From: Tremella fuciformis
Taxonomy: Eukaryota; Basidiomycota; Tremellomycetes; Tremellales; Tremellaceae
Assembly: GCA_032768795.1 (NCBI GenBank)
Contig: CP136490.1
Span: forward strand, 1,860,001 to 1,924,000
Reading direction: 5' to 3'
Length of the DNA: 64,000 nt
Each line of letters opens with the position of its first letter. The stretch's first letter is position 1. Positions 1 to 12,836 of this stretch are shown here, one piece after another. The notes beneath the pieces are model-generated. The model had not been told where the DNA came from and made no database searches. It worked only from the letters and a program-made list of their open reading frames with translations. A program made the position numbers and the translations under genes.

Positions 1-3000
1 ATGTGCCTTACGGGTTGACAACAGTGGGTCTGTACGTCAGCCGCTATCCTCAGAGTGCAGCAGGGAGAAGGCTCACCGAGGAATTCGTCGGGCACTTCTC
101 TCTCGTCCTCCAGTAAGATCGTGGCTCTCATGTCCTCCACCTTCTGGGTGAATGAAACCACCTCTTTCACCTCAGTGTCGGTCATAATGGCCCTGTTCTT
201 CAGGATGCGCGCAAACTTCTCGAAAAGCTCTTTCGAGTAGCTGCGCCCATCACTAGCGACGGCCCGAATGAAATCCGACTCGCCAGCAAGATTCAGGTAA
301 ACCTGAGCGATTGCTGCGAGCAACTGTTTGGGTTTGAAGGCGAATCGATCTGGATCTACCACTCGCAGCTCCTGCATTTTTGGTCCCACCAGGTTGACCA
401 GATTTTCGTCCAAGGTAGCCGCCAGTCGGTCCACGATCTCAGCCGTCACGAATGGCTCCCGCGTCGTGGCAGTGAAGTCGCGGATGAGCTTGATATGATC
501 AAGACCCATTGACGTGTGGAACGGCGCAGAAGATTCCGCCTGGCGAAGCTGGCCACTCAGATCATCACGCTCGCTTTTCGGTAATGCCTGCCAAGACCCT
601 GTGTCGGCTTTCTGCGTTTCGATGTTATTGATTTTCGCCAGATTCGTTAATGATTCCTCCAGGTGAAAAGTCGTGTCACTCATAAGCATGTTGACAAACT
701 TGATGAATTGATCGAAATCGTCTTTCCGGCACTGTACAAATGCCTCACGATGCAACGGATTCTCCCACATCGACCGGAAGATGCGGCTGATATCGCGGCG
801 GAAATTGAACTTGTCCCAGAACTGAGTATGTCCTCCAGTCATTTCGACGTCGATGAAAAAGCGGATCAACGTCGGCATGAGGTACTGGGTCGACAGCGGG
901 TGGACGCTGAGGCGATCGAATATCGGACCTTTGCGCCAGTAACCCACCGGATAGAGACCATGCGCTAAGACAGATACCAATTTGGCCTTGAGGAAGGGGT
1001 TGTTGACGTACCCCGGTGAGAGAAAGGTAATGGCAAACGTGATAAACGTATCCTTATCGGTATCGTCGAAAGCGTTCGGATCGTACCGAGAGAGGAAATC
1101 GCAATATTCGACAATATTGTCTATAAGATATTCGGGCAGCATGCGGAACTGCACGGAGCTCTCTTGAGACAGCGGGAGCCGTATCGGAGGGGAAGGATGC
1201 TGATGGGCGGGGTCGACAAGGCGTACAAACCATGTCATCATGAAACCCACAAAAGTCAGATTCAGCCGATAGAATACAGGGTCGAGGAGTTGTGTGTCGT
1301 AGGCATGCAGTGAGGCATGCAGAGTGGCCAGGTCACCCTTGAGTTTCTTGATGGCAGCTTCACCTTGAGCCTCCAAAGCTGGATTGCCGATCCAGTCACC
1401 TCTGGCCGCTTCGGTCCGCTTCAGTTCTTTCTCGATGTCCGACAGATTGCGCTCCGCCTTCGTCCGTTGTCCGATGGTTTTGACGACACCAAGGTGTTGG
1501 AATGCGTTTGTCATGTAGAATAGTTCACTGATGAAATTAGGCGCGATTCCGCTGCTCATTGCGTAGTAGTCATCCGCCTCCTCCTTGGTGGCTCGTATCT
1601 TCGTCTCATCGCTAATGTCGAGGCGTTTCGTTTGGCGGAAATATTCCACATCGACCTTGTCGATCTTGGAAAAGGAGACATCCATTACAGGTTCGAAGAG
1701 CTTGAGAAGGACAAAGTGAAGATTGGTCATATAACCGTCTGAAGACACGGTGCGATGATCGACCTGGATGCCAGCCCGCTTCTCATTCAAACGGATGACT
1801 AAAGCGAAGAAGTCGAGTGCGCTCTCTCGAGCTGAAGGATCTGCGCGAACTATGGAGTTGTAGATATCGAATAAAGAAGTCTGCAGACTCTGCAACACAT
1901 GCCGCAAGTTCGCCTTGCTGGCATCGATATCGTCCGTCTTTCTCTCCGTGGGATTTGAAAAGTAAGTCTTCCATACGTCCGGGGACTCCCGTGGATAAAC
2001 GCTTAGGCGCGTCAAAGGTCCTAAAAGTGACTGCCATTCAAGCTTTGCAGCTGACACATTCGGTGCCACCCAAATAGGAAGTTGAGGTAGCAGCGCAGCG
2101 ATCGCTTTGACCCGGACCAGTGTTACTACAGCGCCGATGTACCGTCGCCAGTCATTCCCGAGGATTGTGGGATTTGGAATTTTGAACCACTCCTGGAAGA
2201 ACAAGCTCAACGTAGGAGTCACTACGTCGGAAAGGGAGCCCTCCATGACATTGGCCAAGTCGTTGAGAAATGCAAGCAGGTTTGCAGGACCGAGAACAGA
2301 GCTGCCCGGGGTCGTCGTAGTGATCGTGAGTGGATCTCCATTCGATGACGCATTGGAGGGCGTAAGAGACAGAAGAATCGGCAGAAACTCAGCTGGACCC
2401 GTGGGTTTTCTGCCATCAGCTTCACTGCGTTCAGCGCACAGGCTATCCGCTAACCCTTTCGGCTGCGGAAACATCGTCGGATCCTCCAGAGTCATGCCGC
2501 AATAGGATACTATGAGATTCCGCAGTTTTTCGTAAGTTGTCTTCCATTGAGCCCGTTCGTCTGTTTTAAAATCCTGAGAATGAGCTATCTGGGGTTTCAA
2601 CGACTTCGCTTACCAGTCTTGACTGTTCTCGATTTGCGGCATACAGCCTCTTCCAGCTACCGGAAAGATACTCAAAGACTGTTTCATCCGTTGGCAGGCC
2701 GGCGAGAACCGCGAGGAGGTCAGTGTCATCGCTGAACTTGTAAGCACTGCAACACTCGCATGATGATTCGCTGACGATTGTGCCAACAATCCAGTGTCTA
2801 AGGACAGCCGAGCAATAAGAAGCCGGTCACAGATGGCCGGAGTGACTTCCAGAGGTTGTCCTTCATCTTTGAGCTCATTGGCAAGCTCCTTGAGCCAGCA
2901 GAGCGTCCAGTTGCTCCGTTCAGCGTCGGAACGCTGGTGATCTCAGCAGGTATACGGTGCAAGAACGCTGTCAACATACAGAAAGAGTGACGCCCAGTAT

Positions 3001-3437
3001 GTATCCAATGGTCTGACTTTGCCACTGAGTGAAGTGAACGAGCGGCCCAGAAGTTTGTGAGCTCTTGGGCCGAGAAGCTATCTGCGACGGAGCAGTCTTC
3101 GACTCAGGGAGTCTGTGTGGTGCTCTTCCTGACGTTGATGGTGTAGATGTTCTCGAAAAGCTAGGAGAAGCCACAGTCGGTGTGAGGGACAGAGTTTTAT
3201 GGGCAGTGGGTGGTGGCAAAGGTCGAGTGACTGATGATGGCTCGGACGAATTCGATGCAGGCTGAGGTTGTATGATGCCCGGGGTTTGGTTAGATGAAGA
3301 TGAAGACGCCCCAAGCCTGGCGAGCCGCTTCAAGCGGATCTGATCGAACGTCAATTCATCTCGTCGTCGTCGCTGAGAGTATGACCTACCTTGTCGGCGT
3401 CACTGAGCTCGGCGTCAGGTCTGCGCTCGTCAGACAT
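1..3437 (-). CDS. UFD2: Ubiquitin conjugation factor E4 (Ufd2), 3' end missing at window edge
   Basis: U-box ubiquitin chain-elongation factor (E4) of the ubiquitin-fusion-degradation/Cdc48 pathway. The start is ATG at 3437; exon 1 (3390-3437) encodes MSDERRPDAELSDADK and joins, over a 50-nt intron (3340-3389), an exon starting IRLKRLARLG, the N-terminal signature of fungal Ufd2. A Ser/Pro-rich linker follows, then a long helical core read on the minus strand (for example a segment with NWTLCWLKELANEL near 2900). Near 84-110 the frame reads EDEREVPDEFL, the lead-in to the U-box. After an intron (about 36-83) a tiny exon reads DPLLST and a donor follows at about 12, so the U-box body lies outside the window. 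Further internal introns were not all traced. It shares a 248-bp divergent promoter region with CBC2. Family assignment is firm; exact exon edges inside 200-2900 are not resolved. Confidence 0.88.
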
Positions 3438-3685
3438 AATGCTACGTCCCTCTCGTATTTCGATGCTGGCCGTTGGGCACCGATGTCAGGAAGGAATGCA
3501 GTCGAGATTGAAAGCAAAGCAGGCAAGCGACCGATCATTGACATCGACCAGCAAGCTCGAAGTGGTGACCGCGAGTGCGAGTGATCGAGGACTTTCCCAC
3601 GGTCCACGTCTTCCCAAAGTGGCTTCACGGCCACGCGCTAGAGTAGCAGTGTCGCTGCATCTCTCTGCCTCGTCGAGCAGACAAT

Positions 3686-4588
3686 ATGGCTCAAGTCGTG
3701 ACACCGTTAGACGTGCCGTCGTCGTACAGAGACAGCCGGTCAGAGGTGGGCCCCATCCAAGCTCTCAGCAAGTCCTGCAAAGCTGATTCTAATCAGGTGG
3801 ATCGAGAGACGGAGCGTCGCCTTCTGAGGCAGTCCACTACGCTATACGTGGGCAATCTGAGCTTTTACACGACTGAGGCTCAGATGTATGAGCGTATGTA
3901 CATGACTGAGCTCGACAAAGGGACAGATTGCTGACTGGGAATACAGTCTTCTCGACTTGTGCACGGCCTGAGCATGGTGGCGGTATCAAGCGGATCATCA
4001 TGGGTCTAGATCGTCACCAGAAGTATGTGTCGGGACAACACCATCTCTCAGAGGTCCATGAGTGAGGTATCTGATCCAGACAGGACCCCATGCGGTTTCG
4101 CCTTTGTGGAATATTATCTTCACGACGAGGCTTTGGACAGTCTGCGCTACATCTCGGGCACGAAACTCGACGAGCGAATAATAAGATGTGATTTGGATCC
4201 CGGATACAAAGAGGGACGCCAATTCGGACGGGGCAAGTCGGGCGGACAAGTGCGAGACGAGTTTCGACAAGAATATGACAGCGGTAGAGGTGAGATCAAG
4301 ATCCTTCGACTTCAAAACTTTTGTTGAGAACGCCTCTGCTGACGCTCAGGCGGGTGGGGACATCAGAGACTGGAGGAAGAGCGTAGAAGACAGGAGCAGG
4401 ATCGTTTGCGCACTCAATTGCAAATCGACACATACGCGACGGACACCTCTGATATTCCTCGGGGCGAGGGCCCGGCCGACAGGTCAAAACGGGCGAGGAG
4501 TGAGGACGAAGACGACGATCGACGTGACGATGATGAATTCAAGAGGAGACGCGATGGATCAGAGGGCAGAGGCTCGTCACAAGTATGA
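3686..4588 (+). CDS. CBC2: Nuclear cap-binding protein subunit 2 (CBP20)
   Basis: Small subunit of the nuclear cap-binding complex, which binds the m7G cap of RNA polymerase II transcripts through an RRM. Exons: 3686-3893, 3947-4022, 4084-4289, 4350-4588 (729 nt, 242 aa). RNP2 is seen as [11 protein letters not shown] and RNP1 as [29 protein letters not shown] and [12 protein letters not shown] follow, the cap-binding C-terminal extension of CBP20. The invariant DxGRGG motif is created by the last splice (DSGR|GGWG). Intron 2 has two neighbouring acceptors (CCAG, then ACAG 4 nt later); only the second keeps frame. The C-terminus is charged, with a run of Asp/Glu/Arg. The protein is longer than the human one (156 aa) because of this tail. 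All introns are 53-61 nt GT-AG. Confidence 0.95.
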
Positions 4589-4745
4589 CCTGTAGCATTG
4601 AAATTGCGTGAAAGATATCCATTCATACTCACCTTGTCTGTATGCATGTAAAGCTTGACTTTGCCCAGTGCTTTTCCTTTTTTCTTCGATCGCCCCACTT
4701 AAGCTTGAAATCTCACTTCTTTTGTCGTTTCGTCTCCCCCCGCTC

Positions 4746-4777
<32 letters not shown>

Positions 4778-5140
4778 AGAGTCTCTCATTCTTGGTCTTT
4801 GTACCAAGTCCTTGACGGAGAGAACCATCTCCGTCCCCTCCCCTCCTATCCTCCCCCTTGATCGTGTTGACGACCCGAGACGACTGTCCCATCGATCGCG
4901 TTCGGATCACGTCGTCGCCACCGTTTCCTCTCGTCCCTTCGCCCCGAGAGGACTCCCAGGTGGACACTGCGATATAACCCAAAACCTCAAAAAGGAGACC
5001 GGAGGTCGGTATCCATTGAGAACGGTCCTCCAGCGATCGTCCTTTGCTTCCCTAGAAGAGGAACTCTCGATCACGTCGCTCGCCCACGCGACAAGTTTCC
5101 GTAATCGACCCTGCCCCCGGCCCACCCAACACGAGTTCCG
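4589..5140 (+). promoter_or_regulatory. Promoter/5' leader of the eIF4G gene
   Basis: No gene was found in this 552-bp gap between the CBC2 stop and the eIF4G start. It is pyrimidine-rich on the plus strand, with an almost pure CT tract (4742-4777) and further C/T-rich stretches to about 4870. Such tracts are common in promoters and leaders of highly expressed fungal translation genes. The leader appears long, since no other plausible coding start precedes 5141. Confidence 0.5.
4742..4777 (+). repeat. CT dinucleotide microsatellite
   Basis: A run of CT repeats with a single interruption (one CG) in the region upstream of the eIF4G start. It may act as a pyrimidine-rich promoter or leader element; it is also a likely length polymorphism. 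Confidence 0.85.
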
Positions 5141-8100
5141 ATGAGCGCTGTCTCGCAGCCCGCTCAATCAGACCCCAATTCTGCTTGGTCCCGTGGACCT
5201 CCCCCTGCTGCGACCGCCAAGATCAACGGGCAAAACAGTCTATCCGGCTCAGTCCCAGTGCCCATCTCCCATTCCAGGAAGGGTAGTTTGATGGTAGGCG
5301 GCGGCGCAGATGTCAAGCGAAGTAAGCCCTCTCCTTCTGCCTGTTTCAGCGCACGCGTTCCTAACGAGGACAGGTAACATCGCCTTCGGCACGGTAGACT
5401 CTGATAACCCCGTGCTCTCGTCGTCTCCGGCCGCTCCTTCCATGACTGGGGCACATCTCGATTCGACGGTTGAGGAGTTCGGTTCCATCAGAGTGGAGAA
5501 TGGCGGTGCCGTACTCCCAAAGGGGAAGGTCGATGACATCGACATTCACTCGCTGTTCACGCGACCCAAACCCACCGATCAGCGACGCCAGTCCCTGTCT
5601 CAAATGGCAGGGTATCCGTCTCAACCAATGCCCTACATGTCGAATGGACCCATGAGACCTCAACAGACACCTAGATCTCCGGTCCCCGCTCAAATGCAGC
5701 CTTTTGCCCGACCACCACCCATGCAAGTCAGGCCTCCGATGCCGATGCAGCGTCCAGGCGATATGGCGTATGGGCAGGCTTACCCTATGGGCTATCAGCC
5801 TCAATACTACGTGAGTTTGCCTTGAATCAAGATCTGGCTGACCTCAGGGCTATCCTTACGGGATGACATGGAATCCCATGGGCCAGCCGATGGGACAGGC
5901 GATGCCGAACGCAATGTCGCCGCGAGGCCCACAACCTGCCCTTCCCCAAGCGGCTCCTGAACAGCCTTCATTGCCAAATAGCGGAGGAGTCAGCCCACGC
6001 CCGACACCTCCCAGCCGCCCCTCGAGTCTTGTTCCAACCCCACCACCTCCCGCTACGCCCGCGCGACCTGCACTGGGTCAAATACCTCCCACTTTCACTC
6101 CTGGTCAACCCTTCAATCTCTCTGGCGGCGCCTCCTCTTTCACGCCACGCAAATCAGCCGCGATTTTGATCAAGCGCCCTGATGGTACAGCCGTCGACCT
6201 AAAGGATGTGGCCAAAGACGTCAAGGAGCCTCGAGAAAAGGAGGTGGAGCAAGCCCCTACCCCAAAGAAGAAGCTTCCCACTCTGCCAGTCATCGTCCGC
6301 ATGGAATCCGAGGAGCAGAAGAAGACGAGACTCGAGGAGCAGGCTCGTCAAGAGCGGATGCAGAAACAGGAAGCTCAAGAGGAGCAGGAGCGACTCGAAA
6401 GACGTCAAAAAGCTGAAGCGAAAGCCAAGGAGGAGGTTCGTCTGATCCTTGATGATCGCATGCGAGCTGACATTCGACAGGCAGAAGCCAAAGCGCAAGC
6501 TGAAGCCGAAGAGACAGCCAGGAAGGCTGCCGAGGCCGCGGCCAAAGCGAGTGCAGAAAGAGAAGAAGCGGAACGCAAGGAGGCCGACAGGAAGGAGGCG
6601 GAGCGGAAAGCAATGGAGGAAGCATTCGCAGCCGAACGCCTTGCGGAGGCCAAAGCGGAGGAAGATCGGGCTGCGGCTGCCAAGATTCAGATCGCCGCCG
6701 ACAAAGCCAAAGCCGAGAGCGAAGCGGCAGCTGCTCATGCTGCAGCTCACGAGGCAAGAGAACAGGCCGACGCCCAGATACGAACTCTTCTTCCGACTTC
6801 GACGTCCGCCTCCCCACTCCCGTCCCCGCGCATCGGAGTGGCCAATCTTCCCCCAAAACCCGTAGCCAGCACTTCGAGGGCTACACCGCCATTGGAGAGT
6901 TCTACGCCCGCAGCGTCTACCGCCCGTCCCATCCGCAACTTGGACACAATCGTCTATCCTGACCCAACCCACGGCCCGTTCCCGGAACTCAACAAAGACG
7001 CCGAGCCCGGCAAATACCGTTACGATAGGGACTTCTTGCTGCAGTTCATGAACGTCTGCACGGAGAAACCCGCTGATCTCCCGAAGCTGGGCGAAATTGG
7101 CCTCGAGGCTGATTCATCGAGTGGATTCGGCCGTAAGCGATCATCTGTTGGAACTTCAAGATCCACTAGCCAAGGCGTCAACAGGGGCCTTCCCAATTCA
7201 GGGATGGGAGCCTCCTTCAGCATGGGCAACTTTGTCCCGATACCCAGCCGTGGTGGCAGTCGTCCTGGACGAATCCCGAGTCAGCCCCAAACGCCCATGC
7301 TCTCGCGTACCGGTGGTGGCAGGGCGAGTCGGTCCGGTGTACCGCGGAGACCTCCGCCTTTCGAGGATGTTGCGCCTTTGGCCGTCACAGCCAACGCATG
7401 GGTGACACAGCGGCCCGCGAACGACGAGGGCTCGCCCGCCTACGTGGAGCGCAAAGTCAAGGCCTTGTTGAACAAGCTTACCGCCGAGAAATTCAGCTCT
7501 ATCGCTGATCAGATTCTCGAGTACGCGAATCGTTCGGCAACCGAGACGGACGGCACTTCTCTAAAATTGGTCATCAAGCTGGTATTTGAGAAGGCCACAG
7601 ACGAAGCACACTGGTCCTCGATGTACGCACGTCTATGCCGATTGCTCCTCGACCGCCTCAATCCAGAAATCACCGAGACGATCGATGGAAAGCCTGTTTC
7701 TGGCGGTGTCCTTTTCCGCCGATACCTGATCGGTCGTTGCCAAATTGACTTCGAGAATGGATGGAAGGCACGTGAAGATACAGCGACAGCTGCGGCAGCC
7801 CGCAGTGAGGAGGACAAGCAGCAATTGGCGACGAAGAAAGAGGGCGAGGATGCGCCTATGCTTAGCGACGAGTACTACGCCGCCCAGAAAGCCAAACGAC
7901 GTGGTCTTGGTCTCGTTCAACTCATAGGCGAGCTGTTCAAGCTCGAAATGATCTCCAAGAATGTGATCAAGACATGTCTCATCCGCCTTCTCACCAATCT
8001 CGAAACACCGGATGAGGAGGACATCGAGTCGACCTGCAAGCTGCTCACCACGATCGGCCCGTCTTACGACGCGATCTCCAAAGACAATGTAGATGTCGTG

Positions 8101-9297
8101 TTTGAGAGACTGAACATCATTCTTAGCGGTAATTTCATCCCATCACGTATACGATTCATGATCATGGTGAGTCAACTCTCGCACGGGCCGCCAATGCTAA
8201 TATCAGGATGTGTTCGATCTCCGAAGGACCGGATGGAAGTCGAGCAAGACGCAAACCGGTATCATGACCATCGCTGAAGTGCATGCTCAAGCGGCCAAAG
8301 AACACGCTGAGAAGGCCGCAGCAGCCACTCGCGAGTCAATATCTCGAGGAGGTTCTCGCGCGGGAGGACGACGTGACATCACTCAGCCCGGCGAATGGCA
8401 AAGTGTCGCAGGTGGACCACGTCCTTTGCAGCGGCCGGCGGACTTCTCCAATCTAGGGAAGGCCAGCAGCTCGGCGCTGCCGACAGCCCCGTCGTTCGGT
8501 GGACCATCGACTGTTTTCGGTCGCAACAAGGGTAAAGCCACGATGCCGACGCCTCCGCTTTCTCGCCAAGCATCTGTTAGCGATATTTCCGCTCAGCACG
8601 CCAACAAGTTCAACATCCTCAGCGGCGAGACTCCTGAGAAGTCCGAGCCAAAGGTCGAAGAACCTCAACGCAGGAAGCTAAATCTGCAGCCTCGCACCAA
8701 ACCTATAGCGGATGAAGGCGACGCCGATGAAGATGGCAAGGACAACGACGCCGCTGAAAGTGTGGAGGAAGAGGCGGAAGGCGAGATGACGGAGGACCAG
8801 GCGAAAACAAAAATAGCCCTGGACATGAAGGAGCTATGGGGAGAGAAGGGTTTAGTCGGAACGCGCAATCCGGACGACATCGTAGAGTACTTCCGAGCCC
8901 TGCCTGAGACGAGACGGACCTTGCTCGCCTCGAGGCTGCTGGAGGAAGTCTTCCGCACTCAAAAACTGGCAGACGCGGAGATAGTCGCCAAGGGATGGAA
9001 ACTTGCGTTCGAACAGGGGACAACCTCACTTGAGGTCGTCACTAAGAGGTAGGTCCAGGACAGCGTCCTTGCGCCTAATTTCGCTGAAGATGCAGTATCG
9101 AAGAACGGATGCCGACTCTTGACGATGATGCGATCGACTTCCCGTCAGCGTACAAAGCCGTAGCGGTGCTCTTGCACAGCGTGTCCCTTCCGAAGACCGA
9201 GATCGAGCGGCTTGCCGGTCTCATCACCGTCGAGGGAACACCACGGATCACTCCGCAAGCCAAGCTTGAGAAAGCTTTGCAGGCACTAGACGAGTAG
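5141..9297 (+). CDS. TIF4631: Translation initiation factor eIF4G
   Basis: Scaffold of the eIF4F cap-binding complex linking eIF4E, eIF4A, PABP and eIF3. Exons: 5141-5321, 5374-5810, 5848-8166, 8207-9048, 9096-9297 (3981 nt, 1326 aa). The N-terminal third is Pro/Gln/Met-rich and disordered. Residues about 360-520 form a Glu/Ala/Lys-rich single-helix or coiled-coil stretch. The eIF4E-binding motif YxxxxL-phi is visible as YDRDFLL starting at Tyr598. The MIF4G domain starts around residue 743 (KVKALLNKLTAEKF) and runs past intron 3, where the helix reads MIMDVFDLRRTGW. The C-terminus contains a DED-rich linker and a helical region ending in QALDE. Introns are short (37-52 nt). As in yeast eIF4G, no complete W2 domain is evident. 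The factor is expected to be cytoplasmic and strongly expressed. Confidence 0.95.
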
Positions 9298-9712
9298 GCC
9301 TCGAGTCGACGTGGGAAGCACACAGAACAACGCATCGCATCGCATATAATCGCATAGATCGGCATTCAAGGCATAACGACCCGGGCATTTCGACATTCGA
9401 CTCTTTCTTGTCGCCATTTTTCTGCCCACTTTCGTTCTCGGTACTCAGTAGTTTCATGTCCCGTACTTCGATGTCACATACTCCGACATATCCCGGTCTC
9501 TCTACCTACCTTGGCATTCGTCTATCGCGCGCTTCTTGCTTTCTTGCTGAGCAACGCTCTCTGGCCGCGATATTTTCCTGACCCTCTCAACTTGCGGGTG
9601 ACGTTTCCAACTGTATCATAACAATGCTTTTGCCAACCTTCTCTCACTCGCCCTTTCCTTTCCCCTTTCCCACATAGCAATGATGCATTTCTCTCTAGAC
9701 AGGTGTGGCAAT
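9298..9712. other. Convergent intergenic gap
   Basis: This 415-bp gap lies between the stop codons of eIF4G (plus) and WAPL (minus). It is moderately T/C-rich and should carry both 3' UTRs and their polyadenylation signals. I see no coding region or RNA gene in it. Confidence 0.6.
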
Positions 9713-12652
9713 TCACAAAGTTCGTCTGGCCTGCCGCAACCCCTCAATCACAGTCGCAATGACGGTGAGACTATCGGAAGCTGACAATGCCACTCGGTCC
9801 TTATCTTCCAAACCGTCGTCGAAGATCTGAAGCAGCTTTCGGTTGGCGACTGATTGCACCTGGTGGAGAGAGTCCAACGTTTCGACCAACTGATCGACCC
9901 AATCACAAGGTGTGTTGTCGACCAGACACTCGAAGACGAGCTGTCTGGTAGAATCCTCTGCAACCATCCCCATGCCCAATAACAAGGCCACGTAGCCGGA
10001 TACGAGCTGCAGGTCTTCCTGCTGCCTGAGCTACTCGACGCAGTCTGACCTTAAGCTGAAATAGACTGACCCGTTCGGCCACGCGACACTTCTCATACAA
10101 AGTGATCAAATGCCTGGCCGACGGCTCCTGACATGCACAGTGGCACTCTTTTACACACCCGTCCGATCCGATGCACGTCTCGCTGATTTCTGTCAATCAG
10201 CACCCTTTCATGCCCGTCTAACCTTGCGCACCGCTACGCAATAAAGTGACAGCGAAGTCGCTGTCCTCCCTCGCAAGGTCGAGACAGATTGCGAGAACAA
10301 CGCAGAGCAGCTCATCTTCACGATCCTCGTTGCCGATGCCCGGCTGTGCCTGGATGCCTGCCGTTTCCATGGCCACAGCGCGAGAGACAAGTCGCCGCCG
10401 TTGCAGCAGGATGCGCATGAGTGTGCACGACAAGATTTCTGCGGATATGCTTGCCCAAGCCCGTCCAACCCAAATTTCCGTCGATTGAGCGAGTAATTTA
10501 CTGGCTTCATAGAGTGCCAGGGCTGCCTGATCAGCTGAGAGCCACAACGAGGACGCAAGCTTACCGGCAGATGGCGAAGAAAGTTTCTTGTGAAGCGCTA
10601 GCATCGCCATGGTAGGTAAACTCGATAACAAGCTTTCGGCGGGTTTTGATTGATCGGCAATCGATTGCATGGTCCTGCCGTCCAGACTATTGAGCATGAA
10701 AGAGATTCCGCGAGTGCAGTGCTGAATATGATCGGACACGGAGTCGCAGTTAACGTTATTATCCTAGGTTTTCAGCTAGACAGCGGTTGGAGGTCATCAC
10801 TCACCAGCAGTGCCTCCGAGCCGATATCTCCGTTTGAAAAGGGTTGCAGCTCCCTCGCTAGACTGCGAGACATGGCCACCAATAAGCCCTGCTCTAGAGC
10901 TGCGATCTTGATTGATGGCCAACACGCATCGGTACACAAGCCAGCAGCGAGCCTTGAAGAAAGCCATGGCGGATGGATCTACGTGATCAGCTCCATCTAC
11001 CGAGGAGCCGCTTTCGAGCGAAGGCACTTTGTCACCGGTCTCAAGAATCTTCGTGGCCATGTTCTGAAGCTCAGGGGTAAGAGCGGCGTCTACATCCGGG
11101 ACGGAGTCGACACCTTGATAGCGAAGGCCACGGACGATGAGAGATATCAGAGCAGACGATAAGCGGGTCTGGATTGGCTCAGTCAACTCGTCTGCGCCTT
11201 GTAGTTGAATAAAGAAGAGTAACGCTGCTTTCAGCAGGATCTGCCAAGTCAGCGGGAGAATAAGGATCCACATATATGCCTTACGTCGTTTGATGCAGAG
11301 ATCGCAAGCACGGCCGTCACCATTCGCTCGAATTGCCCAGCAGTCTTGACTTTTGCAAGCCAGCCAAGATCACTCGACTCGGCAAGGCACTCGATCAACC
11401 TGTTGTTCAGTGCAATGCTGTTTTGAAGATTGCGTGCGAACGAACGTAGCGGTGCGGACGTTGAGAGGTACCCTCGAGTCCTCAATCGTGTCCAATGTGA
11501 CACCTAGCTCATCAAAAAAGCGACGATTGCCACCCCTTGATCTCAAGTCGGTCACCGGCAGAGGGGCCCGCGCATTTACAAGTGCCTGTTGGTCAGGAGT
11601 TGGCCGCGGTCAAGACACGGACTTGCCTGCAGTAGGTTGCCGGCACCCGGAGACGCCGAGACGGTGTCAACCTCATATCGTTTACGTAGGTCAGCATAGC
11701 TCTCAGTAGGCTCCTCTCGGTCCGCATCAAAAGGCTGCTGTCCGGTCGCAAGGTCGTACATTGACCGCGAGCGACCATACGTCCGCTTTGCCTTCCCTCC
11801 TGAGATGGGCAATTCCGGGGACGAACTGACCGCAGTGGAGAACCGGAAAGGTGTCGGAGAGGAAGGCTCATCGAGATTAGTGTGCGCCATTGTCGACGTC
11901 TTCCTGATGGTTCGAGACGGGGTACTTGGGCCTGCTTCTGGTACTGCCGAGCCAGACGGGCTGTTGTCGTAGAGCCTAGATGATTGCGAGTGACCGAGAC
12001 TTTGAGACTTGGTGAGCATCTTACGGCCACCCGAACGGCCCGGAGATTGACTTGGGTGGAGTATATTCGCAAGAGCAGGGGAGCGGGAAGGTGATACCGT
12101 GGCAAAGAGCTCCCCAAGGTTTCGCTGCGGTGTGAGACCGATCTCCGCAACGCCAGCCAGTCGAGATTTTGAGCGGGACGGGGTGAGGGGTTGCTGAGGT
12201 GGGTCGTCAGTGGCCCTTTCGGAACCCGTCTCGCCTGCGACTGATGCCAGCGTGCTGACTTCGGGGGCCAATGCTTGGTATTCGCCAGTCGAACTGAATT
12301 GGTCGGGAACCCCACCAGAAGCTATACGAGACCGCAGAGGAAGGGGTGGGTCTCTGGGTGAGGGTGGCTCGGGGGACCGTAGGCGTGCAGCTTGCGGCGC
12401 TGCTGCCTTCTCGCTTCGAATATCGTGCGTACTGTCCTCTGTCCCTTGCACGGCAATGACCGCTTCGTCGCTGACCTCAAGCTCCCTCGCAAGAGACTGC
12501 GGCTCAGAGTACTCTTCATGAACTTCCTTTCGCCTCTTGGACGGTCTCGCAAAGCGCTTGGAATATGTACGGGTCGGAGGACGATTTGATCGAAAGAGGC
12601 CATCGAGAGAGGTCGGCGGAGAGCTGGGAGGACTGTTGAGCGTCATGTCCAT
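9713..12652 (-). CDS. WAPL/Rad61-like cohesin release factor
   Basis: Wapl promotes release of cohesin from chromatin together with Pds5. The N-terminal 340 residues are disordered (Ser/Pro/Arg) and end in the fungal WAPL signature KRTYGRSRSMYD followed by SYADLRKRYEVD; then come VTDLRSRGGNRRFFDEL and a HEAT-like helical domain with EISETCIGS and LVSGYVALLLGMGM near the C-terminus. Proposed exons, minus strand: 11627-12652, 11434-11585, 11285-11399, 10809-11240, 10223-10763, 10071-10189, 9713-10018 (2691 nt, 896 aa). The intron 11586-11626 must start with GC (CAG|GCAAGT). Two further junctions (11400-11433 and 10764-10808) keep frame only with GC donors; otherwise the gene carries frameshifts. 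It is divergent from the mitochondrial-protein gene at 12837. Family call fairly sure; the middle exons are uncertain. Confidence 0.78.
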
Positions 12653-12836
12653 TCTATGCTTTGTACGCAACTTCAAGGTGAAAGAGCCAAAGAGACATAC
12701 GCTCGAGAATGCGCAACGAAAGATGCGGTCGTCAAAAGTGGAGGCACGACCCGCGAATTCAGCCGCTTCTTCCACTTTTATTGGGTCTGGCGTCTCCTGG
12801 CAACAGCGCTCTTGCAAACAGTCAGCTACAGGTGAC

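Noticed and set aside
6199..6972. Long minus-strand open frame opposite eIF4G, Cys/Leu-rich
   Set aside because: It is the shadow of the repetitive Glu/Ala/Lys codons of the eIF4G helical region; no start context, introns or family motif.
10764..10804. Intron with GTGAGT donor at 10804 in WAPL
   Set aside because: Good donor, but phase 1 followed by a phase 0 exon gives an immediate stop (GGATAA), so it was not used in the model.
11473..11503. 31-nt GT-AG intron in WAPL as a repair of the frame
   Set aside because: It would delete the well-conserved segment around TLDTIEDSRVPLNVR; a GC-donor intron or indel fits better.
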